A DNA stretch of 64,000 nucleotides, taken from contig JAAYVE010000005.1 in NCBI GenBank assembly GCA_012517315.1, positions 62,001 through 126,000 of the forward strand, given 5' to 3'. Below the pieces are notes generated by a model. That model had not been told where the DNA came from and ran no database searches. It worked only from the letters and a program-made list of their open reading frames with translations. Positions 57,452 to 64,000 of the stretch are shown piece by piece. Position 1 is the first letter of the stretch; each line of letters opens with the position of its first letter. A program made the translations under genes and the position numbers. Origin of the DNA: Deltaproteobacteria bacterium. GTDB taxonomy: Bacteria > Desulfobacterota > Syntrophobacteria > Syntrophobacterales > Syntrophobacteraceae.

Positions 57452-59224
57452 TTATTTTGCCACATCATTGGGGGTCGCTTGCCCTGTTTCCTGGCGAAAT
57501 GCAGCCATTGCATGGCGGTTCGTCGGGTACAGCCGGTTTTCCCCGATCCTTTCCAGGCAATGATAATGCGCAAGCAACGCAGAAATCGACGGATTGGCGC
57601 TGCTTATGGAAACGCTCACCCCTCGGCCTTTCAGCCACTCGAGAACCTGATGAAGTGTTTCCGCACCGGTGGTGTCCATGTCATTCACCGCCTGAAAATC
57701 CAGCACGAGCCATTTGACGGGTGTGACCACCCGGTCGACCAGTTTCTCCACTTCTTCCTCAAAAAGGGCGGCGTTGGCGAAATAGAGGGATGCGCCGAAC
57801 CGATAGAAAATGATTCCGCTCGTGTCCGGGGCAGGGTCTGTCTCCTCTGGGATAAAATGACTGCCGTCGGGCGCTTCCCGCAACACCCAGGTGCGCGGAC
57901 TGGATGCCCGTCGGAGCAGATCGATGGTGGCCAACAAAAAGGCCAAGATGACCGCCCGAAGGGGCCCGAGCACAAGAACTCCGAGCGTGCAGACGGCCGC
58001 GATCCAGAATTCGGATCGGCGCATCTGCCACAATTCCCGAAGCTCCTCGACCTCAATCAGCTTCAGCACCGCACTGGCGACCACTCCGGCCAATGCCGCG
58101 GTGGGCAGATACGCCAGCTCATTGGTGAAGAAAATCATAACCAGCGCGACCGTCGCTGCCGCCACCAGACTTGAGAGCTGCGTCCGGGACCCGGCGGCGT
58201 CCATTGCCGCAGTGCGCGAGGCACTGGGACCCGAGACCAACGAACCGGTGAACCCGCTGACCAAACTGGTCATGCCGTAGGCAAACAACACCTGGTTACC
58301 GTCCGCCTTGGTGTTGTGCTTTCTGCTGCAACTGCGGACCAGCAGCAATGCCTCGCACAGGGTGATGCCAACCACCGCCATGGCACCGGGCAGCAGGCCC
58401 AGAGTGTACGAGAGTGGCACGTTTGGAATGGTCAGGGATGGCAGCCCCGAAGGCATGGGTCCCAGCACCTTGACGCCTTTCTGGTCCAGGCCGAAAGCGG
58501 CCACGACGACCGTCGTCAGGATCAGTGCGATCAAGGCCGCAGGGGCTTTGGGCGCGACTGTCTTCATGAACCGCACGATCGCAAAAGCGCCCAGCCCGAT
58601 CGCGACGGAGTAGAGATTCGCATGAGGTATGGATGCAAGCAGGGCGATGAGCTCCACAAAATAACCCGTGGTATCAACGGAAGTGGCCATCGCACCATGG
58701 AGTTGCTCCGCGATCGCCGCCAATCCCGATCCTTCTATATGAGCAGCACCAAGGATCCTTCTGACCTGATTGGTCAGCACCTCGATCCCCAAACCGGTGA
58801 TGAAGCCGGCCAGCACCGCCCGGGACAGAAAATTGGCGAGAAAGGCGAGCCGAAAGAACCAGAACACAAAGAACAGCAGGCCGCACATCACTGCCAGAAC
58901 CAAGGCATATTGCACGCGCTGCGGGTCCCCGATCGGAGCATAGCCAATGAGTAGCGCTCCCAAGATCGCAGAAATCGGGGCATCCGGGCTTCCCACGACA
59001 TGGCGCGAGCTGGTGAAGAGCGCATAGACCGCCAGAGGAAGGATCCCGGCATAAAGTCCAAACACAGGGGGCAACCCGGCCACCTGCGCATATCCGATAT
59101 TGAGGGGGATGATCAACGCCGCCAGGGTGATGCCGGCAGAGATTTCGCGGGGGAAATCGGCCCACGTCATCCCCTGCAAACCTGCAAACATGGAGGGCCA
59201 TTGAACCTTATGCAAGGTACTCAT
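57452..59224 (-). CDS. SulP-family anion transporter with STAS domain
   Basis: A 590-residue inner-membrane transporter. About 10-12 helices (residues 20-420) carry the family marks AGITLAALIIPLNIGYAQVAGLPPVFGLYAG and SGPSASRTAAMDAAGSRTQ. The C-terminal STAS domain (about 460-570) ends with VLDFQAVNDMDTTGAETLHQVL. SulP proteins move sulfate, bicarbonate or other anions, and the substrate is not fixed by sequence. Its operon partners (beta-carbonic anhydrase and a BASS transporter) suggest bicarbonate, as in some known SulP-carbonic anhydrase pairs. It starts just after the BASS gene, which ends three bases upstream. Confidence 0.92.
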   Translation of the reverse strand: MSTLHKVQWPSMFAGLQGMTWADFPREISAGITLAALIIPLNIGYAQVAGLPPVFGLYAGILPLAVYALFTSSRHVVGSPDAPISAILGALLIGYAPIGDPQRVQYALVLAVMCGLLFFVFWFFRLAFLANFLSRAVLAGFITGLGIEVLTNQVRRILGAAHIEGSGLAAIAEQLHGAMATSVDTTGYFVELIALLASIPHANLYSVAIGLGAFAIVRFMKTVAPKAPAALIALILTTVVVAAFGLDQKGVKVLGPMPSGLPSLTIPNVPLSYTLGLLPGAMAVVGITLCEALLLVRSCSRKHNTKADGNQVLFAYGMTSLVSGFTGSLVSGPSASRTAAMDAAGSRTQLSSLVAAATVALVMIFFTNELAYLPTAALAGVVASAVLKLIEVEELRELWQMRRSEFWIAAVCTLGVLVLGPLRAVILAFLLATIDLLRRASSPRTWVLREAPDGSHFIPEETDPAPDTSGIIFYRFGASLYFANAALFEEEVEKLVDRVVTPVKWLVLDFQAVNDMDTTGAETLHQVLEWLKGRGVSVSISSANPSISALLAHYHCLERIGENRLYPTNRHAMAAFRQETGQATPNDVAK

Positions 59225-59226
59225 CC

Positions 59227-60081
59227 TTATTTTGCCGCCACAGCAGGTTTGATTCTACATAGATAGGATACCGGTAGCCATATTACCAGGATCAGCAATA
59301 CCACCAATACGATTGCCAACATGACATTCGGCTGATCTTTAAACACATCATTTGCAACCATTACTGCAGCGCTGGCATTCCGTGCGCCATGCATGTATCC
59401 CATTGCCAGGCTTGTGGACCGGTCAGGCAGTCCAAGCAGGTAGCCGACCCAAAAACCGCCGACAACAACAATCAATCCTGCAAGTATTGCGTATGTGCCA
59501 AACAAACCGGCGATTCGCTCGTAGTACAGCGCGATGACTAAGAATGTGAGCAGCATTACGAAAACGCGTGAAGTCATGTGGAAGTACTTTTCAACAGCGT
59601 GGGCTGTCTTCTCAAAGCGCCATCTAATAAAGAGACCTATAAGCAACGGCGCCACTATGGTAATGCATAGCTTCAAAAGTAGATGCCCCATCGGAACCTG
59701 AACGTCAGGGAGAAACACTCCCAGCATCAAAGGGAGGTAGAAGATCGTGATGGCGATCGACATGACGAGAATGCCGCCGGAAAGCCGGACATTGGCATTG
59801 GAGGCTGATGTTAACACCGGGCCGATCTCCGCTCCCGCACACATGGCTATCAGCACCAGACCGTATCTCAGTGCCGGGTCAAGACCGAAGAGCCTCGCAA
59901 TTGAGGTGGCAATGAGGGGGAGGATGATGTAGCTCGCGACCACCGCCGAAATCGTCATCCGAACATTTTTGAGAGGCTCAATAATTTGTCTGACCGTCTG
60001 ACTCAATCCCAGTGCCAGCATTCCACTGACCACATAAATCAGTATCACCGGGGTTAATGCGTGTGACAGAAACTCATTCAT
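59227..60081 (-). CDS. BASS-type (bile acid:sodium symporter-like) transporter
   Basis: A 284-residue, about 9-helix inner-membrane protein. The ligand-crossing region is seen in LVLIAMCAGAEIGPVLTSASNANV (residues about 75-100) and YMHGARNASAAVMVANDVF (about 225-245), the two BASS signatures. Family members carry organic acids or bicarbonate with Na+. It is second-last in an operon with carbonic anhydrase and SulP. Its real substrate is unknown. The ATG at 60081 opens MNEFLSHALTP. There is no regulatory domain. Confidence 0.85.
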   Translation of the reverse strand: MNEFLSHALTPVILIYVVSGMLALGLSQTVRQIIEPLKNVRMTISAVVASYIILPLIATSIARLFGLDPALRYGLVLIAMCAGAEIGPVLTSASNANVRLSGGILVMSIAITIFYLPLMLGVFLPDVQVPMGHLLLKLCITIVAPLLIGLFIRWRFEKTAHAVEKYFHMTSRVFVMLLTFLVIALYYERIAGLFGTYAILAGLIVVVGGFWVGYLLGLPDRSTSLAMGYMHGARNASAAVMVANDVFKDQPNVMLAIVLVVLLILVIWLPVSYLCRIKPAVAAK

Positions 60082-60149
60082 ATTCTTATTCCCTTATCTG
60101 AATAATTACAGAGACCAGAATTTGCCTGACGAAAACAAACGACGCAAAT

Positions 60150-60755
60150 TCATATAAAGCGCACCCGGCCGGTTTCAATCTCGTAGATGGCGCCGACACA
60201 CCTGATGCGCCCTTCGGCCACGCGCACCTGGCCTTCGGGTGACTCGATGATCGATTGAACCGTCAAGCGGACGTTATTCTCGACAGCCAGCGCCAGCCGA
60301 GCGCGCTGCGGAAGGTCGGGATCAAGCCCGGCCAAGGCAGGCAGGATGCTGTCCACAAGCAATTGGATCCGCGAAAGGTGTTGAACACCCTCATACTTCA
60401 CCTGCAGGGCGGCCTGAATGGCGCCGCACCCTTCATGGCCGAGCACCACCATCAAAGGGGTCTGCAGATGGCTAACAGCATATTGCAGGCTGCCCGCCAC
60501 CTCCGGCGAAAGGACGTTTCCCGCGACCCGAACCACGAACAATTCACCAAGGCCGGCACTGAAAATCCACTCCGGCGGCACTCGCGAATCGCTGCACCCC
60601 AGTATCGTCGCAAAGGGCTGTTGACCCTGGACCAATCCAGCCAAGGTCTCGCGCGGCAGGCTGGGCGGATGCGCCTCTCCCTTCAGAAATCGTTTGTTGC
60701 CCTCGATCAGGCGCTGGAGGGCTTCGTCGGCGGAAATATCGGGCGTGTGGCTCAT
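60150..60755 (-). CDS. Beta-class carbonic anhydrase
   Basis: A 201-residue zinc enzyme that interconverts CO2 and bicarbonate. The zinc ligands are in ILGCSDSRVPPEW (Cys and Asp-Arg) and VLGHEGCGAI (His and Cys), with VVRVAGN between. The ATG at 60755 overlaps the AspT stop (ATGA). No signal peptide is visible, so it acts inside the cell. In this operon it would equilibrate bicarbonate brought in or released by the SulP and BASS transporters. Confidence 0.96.
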   Translation of the reverse strand: MSHTPDISADEALQRLIEGNKRFLKGEAHPPSLPRETLAGLVQGQQPFATILGCSDSRVPPEWIFSAGLGELFVVRVAGNVLSPEVAGSLQYAVSHLQTPLMVVLGHEGCGAIQAALQVKYEGVQHLSRIQLLVDSILPALAGLDPDLPQRARLALAVENNVRLTVQSIIESPEGQVRVAEGRIRCVGAIYEIETGRVRFI

Positions 60756-62350
60756 GACTGCCTCATCATCGCCAGCATCACCTGAAGAAGCAGGATCTTC
60801 ATGATGGTGCCGGTCGGGAAAGTCATCGAGTAGACGATATCGGTGCGGTCGCTCTCCGTGAGCTTCGAAGCGAACACCATCTGGGCGGGGTTGGCGGCCA
60901 CGCCGCAGGTGGCGCCGAGCAGCTCGTCGAACCCCAGTCTGAACAGGAAGTGCCCGACGAGGAGATTGACGATCACCGCAATGAGCACGATGGCGGCGCC
61001 CAGGCCCAGGAAGAGCAACCCTGTTTGCTGCACCGTCTCGACGAACTTCGGCCCCGAGGTCATGCCGACCTGCGCGAGAAACACCGTGAGGCCGAAATTG
61101 CGCAGGATGATGTTGGCCGAGAGCGGCATGGTCCAGACCCAATCCCCGGTTCGGCCCAACCGGCCGAGGATCAGCCCCACGACAAGCGGGCCGCCCGCGA
61201 CACCGAGACTGAGGGTGCCCAGCCCCGGGATCGGAATCGGGAGGATGCCCAGGAGCACGCCGAGCGCCATGCCGACCCCTAAGGCCATATAGCTGAATTC
61301 GGTAGTCCCCTTGATCGAATCGCCAAAGTATCGGCGCACCGCATCATGGTGCGTGCGGCGGACCATCACACCAACGCGATCTCCGAACTCGAGCACAAGC
61401 TCAGACCTCGGAAGAAGATCGGCGTCACCCCGCCGCACGTGCATGACGGAAAACTCAGCGACCTCCGGTATTTGGAGGTCGGCCAGCGATACGCCAACGA
61501 CAGCAGGCCTGGAAACAAAGAGACGGAAATAGTCCAGGTCCCCGCGGTCCCCCGTGATCCCGCCGGCAGCAAATTTCCCAATGAGCAACCGTGCGCTCTC
61601 GAGCGCCTCTTCAGACTCGCCTGCGAGGGCCACGACGTCGTTCTGCGCGAGGACGATGTCGGGCGCAGGTACCCGGTTCTGATTTCCCTGCCGGACAATG
61701 ACGACCCGAACGCCGGACGGCAGTTCGGCGGCCACTTCGGCCAGCGGCCGACCGATGATCCGCGGATTGCGCACCGCCACTTCGCGAAGTTCGAGAGCGG
61801 GCCCCGCGGGTGTCATGACTTTCTGCTTGAGCCAGACGTTGGCGAAGTACATGCAGAGGATCGGGGCGATGAAGCCGAAGGGGTACGCCACGCTGTAACC
61901 GAGGGCCGGGTCGTTGTTGCCCGCCGCGCTGATGGCCGCCTGCAGCGCCGGCGTGCTGGTCAACGCACCGCAGAACAATCCTGCTACGGCCGCCGGCGAA
62001 ACCGAGAACGCGGCATAGGCTATATAGCAGACCCCGATCCCGATCAGGTGCGACAGCAGCACCAGCCCGATCGCCTTCAGGCCGAAAGCGCTGGCCACGC
62101 CGCTGAAGAACTGCTTCCCGTACTGGATCCCGATCCCGTAAACGAACAGGACCAGCCCGAGCGAGCCAATCAGCGCGGGCGGAGCGGCCTTGGGCGAGAT
62201 CATTCCCGCAGCGAGCCCGACGAAGAGAACCGCGCCCGCACCCAGGGCAAACCCCCGAATGCTCACGCCGCCCAGCGCATACCCAAGTCCAATGACCAGG
62301 AGCATCGAGAGCAGCGGCTGCTGTTCGAGAAAGGTTTTGAGGATATCCAT
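60752..62350 (-). CDS. AspT/YidE-type exchanger with RCK_C domains
   Basis: A 532-residue antiporter of the aspartate-alanine exchanger group. Two homologous membrane halves (residues about 10-165, with LFCGALTSTPALQAAISAAG, and about 365-530, with LLGATCGVAANPAQMVFASK) surround two TrkA-C/RCK_C-like soluble domains (about 205-350; IIGRPLAEVAAELPSGV, then LVLEFGDRVGVMVRR). Such proteins exchange dicarboxylates or amino acids, e.g. aspartate for alanine; the substrate here is unknown. It is five bases after the activase gene and overlaps carbonic anhydrase, so the operon is tightly coupled. Confidence 0.9.
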   Translation of the reverse strand: MDILKTFLEQQPLLSMLLVIGLGYALGGVSIRGFALGAGAVLFVGLAAGMISPKAAPPALIGSLGLVLFVYGIGIQYGKQFFSGVASAFGLKAIGLVLLSHLIGIGVCYIAYAAFSVSPAAVAGLFCGALTSTPALQAAISAAGNNDPALGYSVAYPFGFIAPILCMYFANVWLKQKVMTPAGPALELREVAVRNPRIIGRPLAEVAAELPSGVRVVIVRQGNQNRVPAPDIVLAQNDVVALAGESEEALESARLLIGKFAAGGITGDRGDLDYFRLFVSRPAVVGVSLADLQIPEVAEFSVMHVRRGDADLLPRSELVLEFGDRVGVMVRRTHHDAVRRYFGDSIKGTTEFSYMALGVGMALGVLLGILPIPIPGLGTLSLGVAGGPLVVGLILGRLGRTGDWVWTMPLSANIILRNFGLTVFLAQVGMTSGPKFVETVQQTGLLFLGLGAAIVLIAVIVNLLVGHFLFRLGFDELLGATCGVAANPAQMVFASKLTESDRTDIVYSMTFPTGTIMKILLLQVMLAMMRQS

Positions 62351-62355
62351 TTCAG

Positions 62356-63324
62356 CTACCTCGCTTGGGTCGGTCGGCCAAAGGCCTCGTCGATGATCTC
62401 CCTCAGCCGCTTGAGGGTTTCCGGACTCGGCGAGGTGAAATCCTGCATCTCGTAAACCGCCCCCAAGAACTCATACTTTCCCTCCCCGAAACGGTGATAG
62501 GGCAGCAGTTCATAATCGATCACGTTTTTGTAGGGCTTGATGAACGCCAGGGTGGCCCGGATGTGCTCTTCGTCGTCATTGACCCCCGGGATGACCGGGG
62601 TCCGGGCGATGAACTTTGTATCGGGAAATGTCTCATAGGCCCGCTTGAGGTTGGCGCGGATCCGCGTGTTGTCCGCCCCGCACCACCTCTTGTGTCGCTC
62701 CGGATCGGTCAGCTTGATGTCGTGGAGCACGGTATCGACATGAGGCAGGACCTTGGCCATGAAATCCCAGGGCACATTGCTCGCCGTTTCGATCGCCGTG
62801 TTGATCCCCCGCCGGTGCGCTTCGGCGAGGAGAGCCGCAAGGAAATCGGCCTGCAGCAGGCACTCGCCTCCGCTCACCGTCATTCCGCCCCCGGATTCGC
62901 GGTAGAAGCTGCCGTCCTGCTCCACTTCTTCGAGCACCTGATCTACGGTCATCTCCTGTCCAAACAGGGTGAGGGCATGGGTCGGGCAAACCGGAACGCA
63001 CCGGCCGCAGTTGGTGCACAGGTCCCAGTTGACGCGCACCTTGTCGTCCGGCCGGTCGCCTGAGCCGACCGCATAGAGGGCCGACTCCGGGCAGACGTCC
63101 TTCAGGCAGAAGCCGCACTCTTTTTCGCCGATGCATTTGCGGGGGTTGTAGGCGAGCTCCGGCTTCAGGTGGATGCTCTCGGGATTGGAGCACCACTTGC
63201 ATCGAAGCGAGCAGCCCTTGAGGAAGACGGTCGTCCGGATGCCGGGGCCGTCGTGGGTGCAAAAATGCTGGATGTTCAGGACCAGTCCTGTCGGAGCTCT
63301 TGTGCTCACGTGCTGATTGCTCAT
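62356..63324 (-). CDS. Glycyl-radical enzyme activating protein
   Basis: A 322-residue radical SAM activase. The SAM-cluster cysteines are in GCSLRCKWCSNPE (CxxxCxxC, residues about 38-46). A ferredoxin-like insert follows with two cysteine groups: ECGFCLKDVCP near residue 70, and CTNCGRCVPVCP near residue 105. The later GGGMTVSGGECLLQ is characteristic of the family. The two extra clusters separate it from the short PflA type and place it with activases of fermentative glycyl-radical enzymes (HPAD, choline, benzylsuccinate or isethionate lyases). No glycyl-radical enzyme is in the window, and the partner may lie upstream of 64000. It is 12 bases downstream of pfk. Confidence 0.92.
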   Translation of the reverse strand: MSNQHVSTRAPTGLVLNIQHFCTHDGPGIRTTVFLKGCSLRCKWCSNPESIHLKPELAYNPRKCIGEKECGFCLKDVCPESALYAVGSGDRPDDKVRVNWDLCTNCGRCVPVCPTHALTLFGQEMTVDQVLEEVEQDGSFYRESGGGMTVSGGECLLQADFLAALLAEAHRRGINTAIETASNVPWDFMAKVLPHVDTVLHDIKLTDPERHKRWCGADNTRIRANLKRAYETFPDTKFIARTPVIPGVNDDEEHIRATLAFIKPYKNVIDYELLPYHRFGEGKYEFLGAVYEMQDFTSPSPETLKRLREIIDEAFGRPTQAR

Positions 63325-63336
63325 GGCCCGCCCTCC

Positions 63337-64000
63337 TCAGTCGCCTAGCGAGATGCCCAGGGCCCGGGCGATGTGAATGAGCTCGCTGTCCGCCGGCACG
63401 GTCCTGACCTGGTTGATGGCCTCGTTCATGGGCACGAACTTCAGGTCCGGCGGCTGGAAGACCACCATGACACCGCTCCGGCCGGCCTCCAGGGCGCGCA
63501 CCGCGCCGGCGCCGTATCCCAACCCCAGCTGGCGGTCGACGACAGTCGGGGTTCCTCCCTTGGCCAACTGGCCCAGGACGAGGGGGGTGGTCTCTTGATC
63601 GGTCAACCGCTGGATCTCCAGGGCCACCTCCGCGGCAGCCTGACCGGACCGGTCCATGACATGGAAGCTTTCGCCGCCGGCGGCTCCGGGGGACAGGGCA
63701 GCTTTCATCGGTGCATCCAGGGTCTTGGCTGCGCCACCGAGTCCGGCCAGCGGCTTCGCGCCCTCGGCCACCACCACCAGACCGAACCCTCTCCCGGCCG
63801 TTGCCTTTTCCCGAAGTTTCAAGGCCACCTTACGAAGATCATACGGAATCTCCGGAATGAGCACGGCATCGGCACAGACGGCCATTCCGGCCTGGAGCGC
63901 CAGCCATCCCGCGTGCTCACCCAGGACTTCGACGACACCGACCCTCCGGGCAGACTGGGCCGCCTGACGACAGCGTTCAAGCATGTCAGCCACGAAGCTC
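63337..64000 (-). CDS. 6-phosphofructokinase (N-terminus outside window)
   Basis: The C-terminal two-thirds of a phosphofructokinase-like protein (221 codons visible). VVEVLGEHAGWLAL is the classic central motif, followed by FGLVVVAEGAKP, LVLGQLAKGGTPTVVDRQL and the final LIHIARALGISLGD. The frame is open to the right edge. ATP- versus pyrophosphate-dependent type cannot be told, because the deciding residues near the N-terminus are missing. Its spacing of 12 bases from the activase suggests an operon. Confidence 0.85.
   Translation of the reverse strand, partial: SFVADMLERCRQAAQSARRVGVVEVLGEHAGWLALQAGMAVCADAVLIPEIPYDLRKVALKLREKATAGRGFGLVVVAEGAKPLAGLGGAAKTLDAPMKAALSPGAAGGESFHVMDRSGQAAAEVALEIQRLTDQETTPLVLGQLAKGGTPTVVDRQLGLGYGAGAVRALEAGRSGVMVVFQPPDLKFVPMNEAINQVRTVPADSELIHIARALGISLGD

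Overview
The window is GC-rich bacterial DNA, most likely from a Desulfobacterota (former Deltaproteobacteria) organism of the Syntrophobacter type. This is inferred from the gene mix: an ETF pair, an AOR-family oxidoreductase with a four-cluster ferredoxin, a glycyl-radical activase, and delta-type OprD and SphA relatives. No rRNA or taxonomic marker fixes it. About 45 intact protein genes, three tRNAs and several pseudogenes are supported.

Layout. 0-2.6 kb: etfB-etfA (etfA runs off the left edge) and a Fur/PerR regulator. 2.7-6.4 kb: mnmG, a divergent YhcC-like radical SAM gene and an orphan gspG. 6.4-13.5 kb: tRNA-Leu, the proteostasis run tig-clpP-clpX-lon, then tRNA-Val and tRNA-Asp. 13.5-22.2 kb: an apparent genomic island. 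It is bounded on the left by tRNA-Asp and on the right by a decayed copy of that tRNA's 3' half next to a strong terminator. It carries a serine recombinase and a five-gene carbohydrate cluster (three glycosyltransferases, two of them fused to extra domains, and two GH130-type phosphorylases), possibly for a mannose-containing glycan. 22.4-24.0 kb: a cysteine-peptidase-like protein and a membrane-anchored unknown.

24.4-35.7 kb: an H+ antiporter with a K+ channel, a complete RND efflux operon, a large MscS channel and a SpoIIAA-like protein. A palindrome, TTGGAC-N4-GTCCAA, lies in front of the antiporter and of the efflux operon, and again upstream of a dead sulfatase at 57 kb.

35.8-54.9 kb: almost wholly minus-strand central metabolism. 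It holds AOR and ferredoxin, eno, glk, a broken OprD porin, pyk, a fused EutB-EutC ethanolamine ammonia-lyase with a Tat signal, ackA, pta, glgP, gap, a GAF protein and pgl. Together these cover glycogen or glucose to pyruvate, and ethanolamine to acetaldehyde with ATP from acetyl phosphate. 54.9-57.4 kb is a gene graveyard (SphA-like protein, arylsulfatase, one unknown). 57.4-64 kb is a minus-strand operon: phosphofructokinase (cut by the right edge), glycyl-radical activase, AspT-type exchanger, beta-carbonic anhydrase, BASS transporter and SulP transporter, suggesting anion or bicarbonate handling.

Most notable: the apparently exported EutBC fusion beside pta-ackA; the tRNA-bounded glycan island; the three-copy palindrome; and the excess of stop codons at expected tyrosine positions in three decayed envelope genes.
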